From: Calendula officinalis
Lineage: Eukaryota; Streptophyta; Magnoliopsida; Asterales; Asteraceae
NCBI GenBank assembly: GCA_963853835.1
Contig: OY970820.1
Span: 75,512,909-75,576,908 of the forward strand
Length of the DNA: 64,000 bases
Direction of reading: 5' to 3'
Part shown: positions 33,814 through 45,328 of the stretch, in pieces
Layout of the letters: each line of letters begins with the position of its first letter
Position numbering within the stretch: the first letter of the stretch is position 1
Notes under the pieces: generated by a model
Seen by the model: the letters and a program-made list of their open reading frames with translations, nothing else
Told to the model about the DNA's origin: nothing
Database searches by the model: none
Program-made: the position numbers and the translations under genes

Positions 33814-35510
33814 GAGAGACCGGTGTGGTGGCGAGAGGGGGTGGGCGCCGGACGCCACCTCGGCGCGCCGGCCAAGCCATGACACCGCTCGCTACGCGAG
33901 CGAGTGTTTTCGCCGGACCGTCGCGCATGCAGCGAGCCAATGAGCGAGTGCCACGTGTACTAGCCGTTGGCAACGGCTAGTTTTCCAGAATTTTAATTTT
34001 TTTTTTTAAATAAAACCTATTATAAATAACCCATTTAACCATTACATTTTTTCACACCATTTCTTACACTTTCGCTCTCTAAAACTCTCTACAATTTCTT
34101 ACTCTTTCACTCTCAAAAACTCTTCAAAATGTCTCAACCACCACACCCCGATTGGATGAACGGTATTCTCGGATGGGGAGGTTCCGGCTCATCGCCGTCC
34201 AATCCGTCAACATCTTCGTCCCGACAATCGGTATCGTCCACCCAAAACACCGTGATGCCGCCATTTTCCCAAGACCAATACAACCACTATATCCTTCAAC
34301 AATAATTTCAAAACCTTCAACAACACCAACCCCCTCCTCAAATGTGGTCACAACACCAATGGTCACAACCACAATCTTCACAACCACAACAATTTCAACA
34401 ACACCGACCCCCTCAAGACACCGACGCCGTTGAAAAGGCGAGAAGAAAGGGGAAAAAAGTTGCCGTCAACTTAAGTCGGAAGGTCATGCGTTGGGACGCC
34501 GCCGAAGAAGTTTTATTGGCGGAGTGTTGGGTTAGCGTTTCCGAGGACCGCGAAAAGGGCGCCGACCAATCCGATGAATGTTTTTGGAACAAAATCCTTG
34601 TTGAGTTCAACAAGGATGTTGGTACGCCGCGTACCAAAGACATGTTGACGGGGAAGTAGACGACCTTAAATGGTAATTGTCAAAAATTCAACGGTATCTA
34701 CAAACGTCTACAACGTACAAGCCGAAGCGGTGAAAATGAGGTCGACTTTATGGCCCGTGTCCGACAAGCGTACCGTGACGAGTCGTCGTCAAAAAAACAA
34801 TTTAACAACGAAGGTGCGTGGGAAGTTTTGCGCCATTGCCCGAAATGGGACGCCCCCGCACCCATTTCGCTCTCCGATAATGAAGAACTTTTCGGGGAAG
34901 ATACGAGACCACGTCCGGCGCGAAAGTCTCGTAAGGCAAAGAAAAGTAGGTCGGAAAGTTCATCCGGCGCTAACACCGCCGGAAGTGCCGCACCGCCGGA
35001 CCTTGGCGAGGCTATGATGGCCGAGTTTAGGCGGAAAAGTGAAGCCGCTCAATCGGCTTACGAAAGGTCAAAGGCGCGGGATGACGTTTTCGTGCGTTTG
35101 GAGGAATTGCGATTCCTAAACACTAACACCCAAGGTTTGGGGCGCGAAGATAAGGCGAGAATCGTCAAAGAAAAAAAGGCGATCCGCCAAAAATACCCCG
35201 TCGACGAAGATGACCTTGACGTGGACGATGAGTAGTTTTTTTTTGGTTTAATTTTCGGTATTTTTTTTTTATTTTTTCGGTTATTTTTTTTATTTTTTAG
35301 GTATTTTTAATTTGTATTGTGTAATATTTATTTTAATGAAGTATTATGTTTTTAAAAAGAAAAAAGAAAAAAATGGTGGTGGGGCCCAAATGGCTTAAGT
35401 GATGGTAGAGGGGGTATTTGGGGGTTTTGAATGTGAAATGTGAAATGGTGATGTGGCACATAGGTGGCGCAGAGGTGGCGAAGTGGCTTAAGCCACCACA
35501 CCTAATGCTC
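33814..35510 (+). mobile_element. PIF/Harbinger element carrying only ORF1
   Basis: The right end ...GGCTTAAGCCACCACACCTAATGCTC and left end GAGAGACCGGTGTGGTGGC... are imperfect inverted repeats, and TTA flanks both (33811-33813, 35511-35513), the PIF/Harbinger target duplication. The interior encodes the MYB/SANT-like ORF1 protein but no DDE transposase. At 1.7 kb it is a deletion derivative or non-autonomous form. Subterminal sequence is GC-rich on the left (33835-33960). Confidence 0.8.
34129..35235 (+). pseudogene. Harbinger ORF1 (MYB/trihelix-like DNA-binding protein), two nonsense mutations
   Basis: One frame of 369 codons runs from ATG 34129 to TAG at 35233-35235 and is interrupted only by TAA at 34303-34305 and TAG at 34657-34659. 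The N-terminus is Gln/Pro-rich. A SANT/trihelix-like core follows (about 110-220: SRKVMRWDAAEEVLLAECWV, FWNKILVEFNKDV). A helical, charged C-terminus (MMAEFRRKSEAAQSAYERSK) resembles the 'NAM-associated C-terminal' domain. Plant databases often mislabel such proteins 'glutathione S-transferase T3-like'. In Harbinger elements ORF1 binds the termini and helps import the transposase. Both stops fit single C-to-T changes (CAA to TAA; TGG to TAG on the other strand), so decay is recent. Confidence 0.82.
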
Positions 35511-35569
35511 TTAATGCCATAATATAATATATACATGAGAAATGTTGGTAGTATATCATTTTTGTAAAG

Positions 35570-35990
35570 TAAATCTCAGCAATTAGATCAATTAATCCCC
35601 AAATTACCACCACCACCATTATCACATGTGATTTAATACGTCAACACCATCACCACTTCATGTATAGTAAATCACATGTGATTGCACACCACCGACCACT
35701 ATCATTACCACCTTATGTGTATTAGATCACATCTGATTCAACACCACCACCACCAACCTCTGCCGGCCACCATCTCCACCAACGGTAATCCCTCGCCATC
35801 GTCGGGTGCTTTCAATCACATGTTGTATCAAATCACATGTGATTGCGGTGGCGAGCGGCGATCGGCGGGCGGTCGGCGGCGGTAATGGGCCGCGGCGGCG
35901 ATGATGGTTGTGTTTTGAATCACATGTCATTTGATGATGGTGGTGGTTAAGAGAATTTTTTAATTCAATGACTAAGATTTGTCTATTAGG
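35570..35990. repeat. Inverted-repeat element with ATCACATGTGAT palindromes
   Basis: The outer ends are loosely inverted: AATCTCAGCAATTAGATCAA (about 35572) against the reverse complement of the right end, AATCTTAGTCATTGAATT (about 35978). Inside, ATCACATGTGAT or a close variant occurs at about 35622, 35668, 35724, 35838 and 35918, among CCACCA/TGGTGG tracts. No ORF of note. It is likely a MITE related in its core to the MULE-type MITE at 1702-2243. Boundaries are approximate. Confidence 0.5.
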
Positions 35991-36462
35991 AATATGTTTT
36001 AATGTACTATCTAGAATATAATTCTATATACTATTATTAAGTTTAAATATCACATATATACACAAATTAGTAGATACTACCCCGCATAATGTATGCAAAT
36101 TATTCTTTACTTTAGTAAATATTTCAATTATATAACTTCTAGCTATTTATGCAAACATTTGTTCTTCCGCTGATCGTGCTTAATTTGTTTTTATTTTTCC
36201 TTGTGGTGTAAATTTGTATATGATTTGAAGCAATATGATATAATTTGCAACCTTATACGATTTAATTACTATGAAGTAAATTTCAAAACAAAAAACTACT
36301 TTGAAGTAGACTTTTAAAAAAAAAATCGTTGGAGCCTTTAAACAAAATATACCTTACTATCCTTAAATAATTAAATTCCTAGCATATCTAGCCTTTCATA
36401 TGTACCAATGTACCATTATCATGTATTTTACGTTCTGTATATAACTACGTTGTCACACGTAT

Positions 36463-36746
36463 TGATACGGATTCGTACAAGCGGACGCTAATATCCTAGC
36501 GTGAAGATTGATCTCGGCCAATCGAGTATCACACGAACAAAAGAAGTTCAAGAATAATTAATTCTTATTAAAAACATAACATCCAACCTTATGACTTACA
36601 ATCCTATAAATAAGAAAATCTAAACAAGGATAAACACAAATAACAGTTATAACTAGAATGTTAGTTGGATGGGCAAACATATCGGGTCGACTTTAGGCAC
36701 TAGTCGACGGGTCGGATTGATCTTCAATTAGGGCCGGATCGTATCA
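36463..36746 (+). mobile_element. Short solo LTR (TGATACG...CGTATCA)
   Basis: The 284-bp segment has perfect inverted ends TGATACGGAT / ATCGTATCA (core TGATACG). CGTAT (36458-36462) and CATAT (36747-36751) flank it, a 5-bp duplication with one CpG-type change. A CTATAAATA box (about 36603) gives plus orientation. No internal retrotransposon sequence remains. A small TRIM-like LTR is possible. Confidence 0.65.
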
Positions 36747-36897
36747 CATATGTTTATAAATTCTTGCCAGAACGGCGGTTCATTGAATTACTTTTCTTTT
36801 CAAAACGGGGATTTTAAATGTTAATGAACAATAAATGGGGGATGACAATTGTATATTATGATACTAAAATCTACAACTTCCAACTTCAAATAGCTCC

Positions 36898-37090
36898 AAC
36901 TAACGCCTAGTGGTATTGGTGAAAAAGATAAGGTGTTGCCCATGGCCAAGGTCATGGATTCAAGTCCCCGTGGACGTGGGGTTTATTCCCCATAGGTGAA
37001 AGGTTCGAGGGAAGACATACTGCCCCTTGTGGATGTCACTGTCTAGGCTCGAACCACTAACTTACTAACTTGCCGTTAAAAAAAAAAACG
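36898..37090 (+). mobile_element. tRNA-derived SINE
   Basis: It contains an A-box-like TAGTGGTATTGGTG (about 36910) and a B-box-like GGATTCAAGTCCCC (about 36957), the Pol III promoter arrangement. The unrelated body (GGTTCGAGGGAAGACATAC) ends in an A tail at about 37077-37088. The total of about 190 bp fits plant SINEs. I could not find clear flanking repeats. Confidence 0.65.
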
Positions 37091-37327
37091 TCTACGTGCT
37101 CCACCTTTCAACTACTTGTGTCAAATATACTCAATATTTGTTTTGTTTGTCATGTAAAATTGTATATATAAAATAATGTAGTTTGTTTAAGGTAGTCTAA
37201 CAATTTTATCAAGTCTCAACGGACAATTAATAGTCTAACAATTCATAGAGTAATATTTTATACTTTTATGATTTTACATTGGGTTTACCCATCTAAAATT
37301 GCATACAACTTTACAAGTCACATACAT

Positions 37328-39102
37328 TGTAACGACCCGAAATTTGTAGATAAATAAAATAAATAAAAATATGATAATTATGGATAAATCATATTAAAAC
37401 CGTAGGAATTGGTTTCGTGTCGTTTGGAGTCCGTATGAGAAAGTTATGGGCGAAACCCAGTTGAAACCTAGACCGAAAAGTGCAGCCCTGCTGCAAAGGC
37501 AGGCTCGCGGCGCGAGCCTGGCGCGAGCGAAACGCGAGGTTGAGCAGAGGGACCAGAGCTGAAACGCGAGAAAGTCGCGTCGACTTCGCGTCGACTTCGC
37601 GACGCGAGCCAGGCGCGAGCTGGGCGCGAAGTCTGGTATAAAGCGGCGACCAGCGGGAAGACCCGCGTCCTTTCGCGGCGCGAGCTCGACGCAAGCGGGG
37701 CGCGAGCTCTTCCGACCAGTGCATTAAATTGGGGGTTTTTAGCCATAAATTCATTTCAAAAACCCTAGTTCCTTCCATTGGCGATTTTGGAGTGCAAGAG
37801 CTGATTTGGGTCAATTTCTCCATCAAAGCTTGATAGATTTCACTCCTAAGTGAAGATTAAAGGTATATCTTCAATCCTTTGTAGTTGTAGCTTTAGATCT
37901 ATGGGTTTAGAAGCTTGGGTTTGAAACCCTAGTTCTTGGGGTTATGGATTATGGTGATATAAATGGTGTATACACTTAATAGATGGTATATTAACAAAGG
38001 AAACAAGTGTATGATTATGATTTGTGAGAATCTTAAGGGTTGGTTAAACCTAGGGTTTGGTAAATCACCATATTTGGGGGAAATGGATTGACGGGTGTTA
38101 TCTAGAGGTAGATGAACACATTGATAGTAGATTGTGATGTTGAACATTGTATGATCATTGTTTTAGGCTTTCGGTGACATCTTGGAAAGTCGGTGAAATT
38201 GTGAAGCAAGAGTTTTGGTGTCAAGAACACGGTTGGAGCAATTATTGCTAAGGTGAGTACGTGTGGACTTTACTGAGTACATAGCCTATGAAATATATTT
38301 TTATTACTTGTGTTATGGTCTATTTGCTTAATTGTGTAGACTAGTAGCTAGTACTTAGTTATACCGATAGTTGTATTGAACTAACTTGCTTGATGATAGA
38401 CGTGATAGCCGAGAGCTAGATTGACATAACCATCGAGTTATGATATGGTGAGATGATGTGATGATGCGGGGGATCCCCGGTCATGAGGTATGGAATGGGG
38501 AGCATTTGGGCGGATCCCCATCGGCCCATTCCATGATAGTAGTCTTGCTAACTGGAAGTAGTCCGGCGAGTAAGGCAGGTATTGGTAGATTGGGCAATTC
38601 CCTCTTGCCTTTACCTTGAAGCTTGTTAATGCGGGGGATCCCCGGTTAATAAGTTAATGTGGTTCTAGTTGGTTGGGGACGTCCCTACAACTAGATATGA
38701 TTGCTAGGAAAGCAAAGTATTAGAGTCACAATAGGGTGACTAGATAGATGGATGATCGCTTATATGTTTGTTGTTTGCCATTCGGTTGTTATTACCAACT
38801 TTGGGTCTAAACCCATGTATCTCACGAGACGTTTTTGTCTCACGTACTCCTTGTTTTGTTTTGCTATGTACTCAGGTTCGGGATCGAAGGCTTAGGTACG
38901 CATGGATAGAGATGCGGGACCTAGATTAGAAGAACACTAGATTGGATTTAGTCTTGGCTTGGTTATGATCTATTTTGTAACACCTACTTTTATACTCTGA
39001 TTTCATACCAAGGTTTTTGTAAATCCAAATTTGGGGATGTTCTTCTATTTATAAAATGTTTTATTTTGGCCAATCTTTGGTATTAAAATATGAGGTGTTA
39101 CA
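37328..39102 (+). repeat. 5' LTR of the young gag-only element
   Basis: Begins TGTAACGACCCGAAATTTG and ends GAGGTGTTACA. TATAAAG at 37637-37643 is the likely promoter. Around it (37495-37710) lies a CpG-dense cluster of GGCGCGAGC/GACGCGAG words. Further on, GGGGGATCCCCGGT repeats occur at about 38467 and 38633. Open frames inside are shadows that recur identically in the other LTR. Confidence 0.95.
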
Positions 39103-39105
39103 ACT

Positions 39106-39117
39106 CGGTATCAGAGC
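39106..39117 (+). promoter_or_regulatory. Primer-binding site (initiator Met tRNA type)
   Basis: CGGTATCAGAGC lies 3 bp after the 5' LTR and matches the common plant sequence TGGTATCAGAGC except for its first base. Confidence 0.85.
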
Positions 39118-39350
39118 TATAGTTTAAGTGAATTAGGTTGGATGACCATCCTAGTCTTAGACTGTAGCATTAGGAATATAAGATTCCTTAAGAGCATAGG
39201 TTGACCTTGAGACTTTATATTAAGTTTGTGGTTGAACCTAGGGGACCGATGAGAATTGATATGATTATGGATATTGAGTCTTTGAGACTAATGGGTTGTA
39301 CACAAGGTACTAAATGTTTAATGTCTTTCGTTTAGTCTTGATCAAAAGAA

Positions 39351-40984
39351 ATGGTGACCACGCATAGAAGTGGTAAAGCCCCGGAGGGCCGGGAGGAAGA
39401 AATACCTCATGTCGAGGTTGTGGTTGAACAGGAAAGTCAACCGTCGATGCATCGGATGGGTGACTCGGAGGTCGGAGCTAATAGAACTCCGGTGACCATG
39501 GCGGACCTCCAAACTATTAGTGAACAACTCAAGGGAGTGGTGGCCGATGAGGTGCACCGCATCATTGGGGACCGTGAGAGGTCGGGTGGAGATCGTGTAT
39601 CCGAAGCTAGACCGGATGAGAAAACTAGGGATGGTGGCACTCGAGTGGAGAGATCCTCCACAGGTGGTTGTAGTGATGCAAGGGCGAGACCCGATGAAAA
39701 TTATGGTTGTTCTTTTAAGACCTTCATGGCTTGTAAGCCAAATGTGTACTCGGGTAGTTCGGACCCGAAAGTAACTATGAGGTGGATCCGAGAGACCGAG
39801 AGGGTTATCGGTAGTAGTAAGTGTAAGGATGCCGATATGGTGACGTATGCGTCACAACTATTGAAAGAAGATGCCATGGTGTGGTGGGATATCGTGTATG
39901 AGACCCTCGGGAGGGAGGTGATTGAGAAGATGTCATGGGACGACTTTACCACGAGGTTGAAGAGAAAGTTTTGCCCCGACAGGGATTTGGAGAAGATGCA
40001 TGAGAGGTTTGTAAACCTAAAGAAGGGTGATAGGTCGGTTGAGGAGTACTCAAGGGAATTCACGGGATTGCTCCCGTTTGTTGCAAGAACTTATTTTGAG
40101 GAAGGATCGAGGGTAGTCCGGTATGCTTGTGGGCTACCTTGGGATTACCAATTGGAGGTAAGGAGAGCGGTCACACTCGATGAGGCCATTGGTGCCGCCC
40201 GGGGTGTGGAAGAGGTAGATGCGACAAGGAATGCCGTGAGGGCCCATGTGAACGAGAAAAGGAAAGCCGAGAGTGGCTCGGGAACTTCTAAGAAGGGGAA
40301 GTTCACATCAAATTCCTTCAAGCAAGGAAGCGTTGCCCCGTGCAAGAGATGCGGGAAGAACCATGCCGGCGAGTGCCGAGGAGATTCGAAGGTGTGCTAT
40401 ATTTGTGGAAAGACGGGGCATATAGCACGGGATTGTAGATCCAAGACGCTCTCCGAGGTGGAGTGTTACTCGTGCCATGAAATGGGACACTATAGCAATG
40501 CGTGCCCGAAAAAGAGGATCGAGCCAAAGGTGCCCGCGGCTCAAAAGAAAGAGGAACCGGCTCAAGTGAAGGGACGTTCCTTTCAGGTGACTCGAGAGGA
40601 AGCAAGAGAGGTGCACGATGTAGTATCAGGTACTTTATTCATTAACTTCATGCCATCTTCTATATTATTTGATTCGGGTTCTACTTATTCGTTGTGTCTT
40701 ATGAGTTCGGTTGTAAATTGAATGTGCCGTCCGAAATGTTAGATGAGGTTTATGAGATAGAAGTAGCCGACGGGAAAACGTCTATGGTTGAATGTGTTTA
40801 TAGAAATTGTGAAATAGAAATAGACGGTAGAAAGTTTAAGGTGGATTTGTTGCCCATGGGAATTAGGGTGTTTGATGTGGTTATCGGTATGGATTGGTTG
40901 GGTATGCACCAAGCCAAGATATTGTGTGGTTATAGCTTAATTGTTGGATTATCGCACGGATTGGTGGTTATAGGAAATTGGAAA
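39351..40984 (+). pseudogene. gag-protease ORF of the young element, one frameshift
   Basis: The ATG at 39351 opens 456 codons. The gag core includes SFKTFMACKPNVYSGSSDP, AMVWWDIVYETLG and FCPDRDLEKMHERFVNLKKG. Two zinc knuckles follow: CYICGKTGHIARDC and CYSCHEMGHYSNAC. The protease start has catalytic DSG in SSILFDSGSTYS, after which one missing base near 40690 shifts the frame. The next frame (40694 on) continues SYEFGCKLNVPSEM, KVDLLPMGIRVFDVVIGMDW and HQAKILC, then ends at a stop at 40985. The usual pol that should follow the protease is absent. Gag itself is intact to the second zinc knuckle and could form particles. Confidence 0.9.
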
Positions 40985-40987
40985 TAA

Positions 40988-43381
40988 GTTGTATGACGTG
41001 GATATTTATTTTGGGGAATGATTTTCCCGGTTAGTTATGTGTATGGAAATTATATATTTTTTTTGGAAGGAATATGGTTCGGTGTGTCGCAGATAGTAAG
41101 GATATAGGGGTTGATGTTATTATATGGTATCAAAAGATGAACCGCAAGGACGGTAAATGTTCCCAACAAATGGATAGTAGTACAATGAAGTACTAAGTTT
41201 TGGTAAGAATTGTAGTAAGGATGGAAATTTGGAAATAGAAATCTTAGAATTGAAACTTGAGTATTTGGCGGGAATCCGGATAAGTAATGCAATGTTAATA
41301 TATGTAAATGGGAAAGAAAAGAAGGATTAAAGGTATAGTGATGCCTTGGAACAAATAAATGTAACATAGGTGGAAAAGAATAAGTGTCAGGAATGGCATA
41401 TTTTAATTGTTAGAAATGGTTGAGTAAAAAAAAAAAAAAATAATAAAATAAAATAAAATTGGCATGTAGCCATAACAAATTTCGTGTCAGGGATGATCGA
41501 TTTGATATTATGGGTAAGACGACGATTATGGGCAAAATGTCATAATAATGATGTGATATAATATGACATAGTGCGTGCGAGTCTACGACTGGGAAATAAA
41601 TATTCCAAGGTATCGCGATGTAGAAAGACGGGAACATGGGTTATTGGGCTAATGGGTGCCAAATCATGGGTTACAAGTGTAGACCGGAGTCGATTGGTTG
41701 ACTCAAGGGTGACCGGGTTGGCCGGTGAACTTTGGTTAAAGGAATAGATTGGTGGTTACCCCGGTGGTAATAAAAGGATTGGAAATCGGTAATAAGGGAA
41801 TGGACCGGTTAAGGGTGATTGATGTGTAAGTGAAACGGTAAACGACAATCGGAGATTTTATTGGTATACCCGCGGGGTACAATGCATGTGCATTACGTGA
41901 TGGCCTTGGAAGGCATATAATAATGGAAAGATAATATTATATGAAATGTGCTAAGTACTATGTTCGATGGGAGACATAGGAATAGGGAAGAAAACGATAA
42001 TGCGATTTTTATGGGAGAGGTGCTAGAGCGCATGATGAGCGATTTGATGATCGAATGGGTAAGATAGCAGCAAGGCTACGCGATGCGAAAAGATGGATGT
42101 CAGATGACATTGATGTGACATATACATATGGTTGTGTATGCGCATGTGATGATGCTTAGATGGTATTGGTGACATATACACATGTCTGTATATGTGCACA
42201 ATAGATACATTTAGATTGAGTTGGCGTGATATATATGTAGGTGTGTATGCTTATGCGTTTATATGACGAAGATAACACCATGTGGTTAATGAGTATTGCT
42301 ATTATGTTATGGTAAATGAAAATTTGGTTGGAAATGCGGGTTGCATTAGGTCATGTATAGGTATGGGATGCCTACGACTTCTAGAATATGAGAAAAAGGA
42401 TGTCGTTAGAAAGCAATTGTTATTGGGAACCAGGATATGATCAACTTGTGTGAAATTATGGTATGTGAGGCGAAGATGATTGAAATAGTACTAAGAAATG
42501 GTATAGGTGACCAAATGAAAGTTAAGAAACGGTAAAGGGTTGATGTGACCATGAGGGAATGTGAGAACTTGGGGAAATTTGAAAAGATTTGAAATTTGGA
42601 GATATGAACGATTGTTAAGGGAACAATTATGAGTATGATTGGGAGTGATAAGTCGAGAATGATATCTCGAGGGTAGGGAATCTGTTAACTGAAAAAAAAA
42701 AAGGGGGGTATGGTTGACTTTAGGCAAAAATCAAGATTAGTCAACATGTGATTAGTTGACTTGGTTAAGGATGGGTTTTGACTTTCGTTTCGAATGACTC
42801 GCGATGATGAGAGTATAATGTATTAGTTGTGTGTATGAGAAAGGGGTAATGAAATGATTAAAAGAGTTATGGTCAAAATTATGGGACTTTGACCCGTTGG
42901 GCGTTTTTGAAATTGGAATTTGGTATCTAATGGTTGATAAATCATAATTAGAGATCGATGGTAAAGGAAATTGTAAAAGTATAGTTGACTTTGTTCTTAA
43001 GTCAAGGGTTAGACGATGTTGGAATATGGTAACTTGGTCGAAGCTAGACTTTGACATTGGTGTTGGTCAATTAGTTGATTATAATGCGTGGGTCATGTCA
43101 TTTCTACGAGTATAAGATGAGCGGTTAAAGGATTGAAAGTCTTGTGGTCAAAATTGTGCAAGTTTGGCCCATTTGGGCACTAAAGGCTTAGAATTGATTT
43201 TTTTGACCCGTTTGGATCTAACGGGATTAATTGAGTGTTTACATACATATTGTTGACTAATTCGGGATAAGAAAAGTTTAACGGTAATAACCGCGGAAGA
43301 ATGAGAATGGATACTCGGTAGAATGCGGATTGGAATTTTTGAGTGATTCCGAGGACGGAATCCTTTTAAGGGGTAGATAGT
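40988..43381 (+). other. Non-coding 3' part of the young element, pol replaced or deleted
   Basis: 2.4 kb of A/G-rich sequence with stops in all frames and no RT, RNase H or integrase motif. The last third has repeated GTTGACTTTG/GGTTGACT words (about 42710-43080), as in long 3' untranslated regions of Gypsy elements. A purine-rich AAGGGGTAGATAG (43368-43380) precedes the 3' LTR and is the likely polypurine tract. Confidence 0.75.
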
Positions 43382-45155
43382 TGTAACGACCCGAAATTTG
43401 TAGATAAATAAAATAAATAAAAATATGATAATTATGGATAAATCATATTAAAACCGTAGGAATTGGTTTCGTGTCGTTTGGAGTCCGTATGAGAAAGTTA
43501 TGGGCGAAACCCGGTTGAAACCTAGACCGAAAAGTGCAGCCCTGCTGCAAAGGCAGGCTCGCGGCGCGAGCCTGGCGCGAGCGAAACGCGAGGTTGAGCA
43601 GAGGGACCAGAGCTGAAACGTGAGAAAGTCGCGTCGACTTCGCGTCGACTTCGCGGCGCGAGCCAGGCGCGAGCTGGGCGCGAAGTCTGGTATAAAGCGG
43701 CGACCAGCGGGAAGACCCGCGTCCTTTCGCGGCGCGAGCTCGGCGCGAGCGGGGCGCGAGCTCTTCCGACCAGTGCATTAAATTGGGGTTTTTAGCCATA
43801 AATTCATTTCAAAAACCCTAGTTCCTTCCATTGGCGATTTTGGAGTGCAAGAGCTGATTTGGGTCGATTTCTCCATCAAAGCTTGATAGATTTCACTCCT
43901 AAGTGAAGATTAAAGGTATATCTTCAATCCTTTGTAGTTGTAGCTTTAGATCTATGGGTTTAGAAGCTTGGGTTTGAAACCCTAGTTCTTGGGGTTATGG
44001 ATTATGGTGATATAAATGGTGTATACACTTAATAGATGGTATATTAACAAAGGAAACAAGTGTATGATTATGATTTGTGAGAATCTTAAGGGTTGGTTAA
44101 ACCTAGGGTTTGGTAAATCACCATATTTGGGGGAAATGGATTGACGGGTGTTATCTAGAGGTGGATGAACACATTGATAGTAGATTGTGATGTTGAACAT
44201 TGTATGATCATTGTTTTAGGCTTTCGGTGACATCTTGGAAAGTCGGTGAAATTGTGAAGCAAGAGTTTTGGTGTCAAGAACACGGTTGGAGCAATTATTG
44301 CTAAGGTGAGTACGTGTGGACTTTACTGAGTACATAGCCTATGAAATATATTTTTATTACTTGTGTTATGGTCTATTTGCTTAATTGTGTAGACTAGTAG
44401 CTAGTACTTAGTTATACCGATAGTTGTATTGAACTAACTTGCTTGATGATAGACGTGATAGCCGAGAGCTAGATTGACATAACCATCGAGTTATGATATG
44501 ATGAGATGATGTGATGATGTGGGGGATCCCCGGTCATGAGGTATGGAATGGGGAGCATTTGGGCGGATCCCCATCGGCCCATTCCATGATAGTAGTCTTG
44601 CTAACTGGAAGTAGTCTGGCGAGTAAGGCAGGTATTGGTAGATTGTGCAATTCCCTCTTGCCTTTACCTTGAAGCTTGTTAATGCAGGGGATCCCCGGTT
44701 AATAAGTTAATGTGGTTCTAGTTGGTTGGGGACGTCCCTACAACTAGATATGATTGCTAGGAAAGCAAAGTATTAGAGTCACAATAGGGTGACTAGATAG
44801 ATGGATGATCGCTTATATGTTTGTTGTTTGCCATTCGGTTGTTATTACCAACTTTGGGTCTAAACCCATGTATCTCACGAGACGTTTTTGTCTCACGTAC
44901 TCCTTGTTTTGTTTTGCTATGTACTCAGGTTCGGGATCGAAGGCTTAGGTACGCATGGATAGAGATGCGGGACCTAGATTAGAAGAACACTAGATTGGAT
45001 TTAGTCTTGGCTTGGTTATGATCTATTTTGTAACACCTACTTTTATACTCTGATTTCATACCAAGGTTTTTGTAAATCCAAATTTGGGGATGTTCTTCTA
45101 TTTATAAAATGTTTTATTTTGGCCAATCTTTGGTATTAAAATATGAGGTGTTACA
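43382..45155 (+). repeat. 3' LTR of the young gag-only element
   Basis: Near-identical to 37328-39102; the differences are mostly C/T or G/A, several in CpG words. It ends GAGGTGTTACA before the TACAT duplicate and lies 173 bp from the stop codon of the adjacent U-box gene. Confidence 0.95.
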
Positions 45156-45328
45156 TACATTCTGAAGTTTCTAACAGCAATAACACTTGCTAAATGTAGG
45201 AAAAAAAGCATATTCATATTTCCTTACCATGTACAAATGTGTTCAATAACTAAAACAAATGAGCCAGTTCTACCTCATTATACATCCTATATTCTACAAT
45301 TGTACAAGTGATAAGACTTAAAGTACAA

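Larger units (their letters stand above)
37328..45155 (+). mobile_element. Young Gypsy-type element with gag-protease only (TR-GAG-like)
   Basis: LTRs at 37328-39102 and 43382-45155 (1775 and 1774 bp) differ by about 12 substitutions and one 1-bp indel (about 0.7%). The perfect direct repeat TACAT flanks it (37323-37327, 45156-45160). A primer-binding site follows the 5' LTR and a purine stretch precedes the 3' LTR. The 4.28-kb interior encodes gag and part of a protease; no reverse transcriptase, RNase H or integrase motif was found in any frame. Gag style and zinc knuckles point to the chromovirus (Tekay/Del-like) branch. A recent insertion without its own enzymes implies mobilisation in trans by an autonomous relative. 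Confidence 0.93.

Noticed and set aside
37389..37826. Arg/Ala-rich frames of 92-145 codons, repeated at 43443-43799
   Set aside because: They lie in the GC-rich part of both LTRs of the young element and are by-products of the GCGCGAG words.
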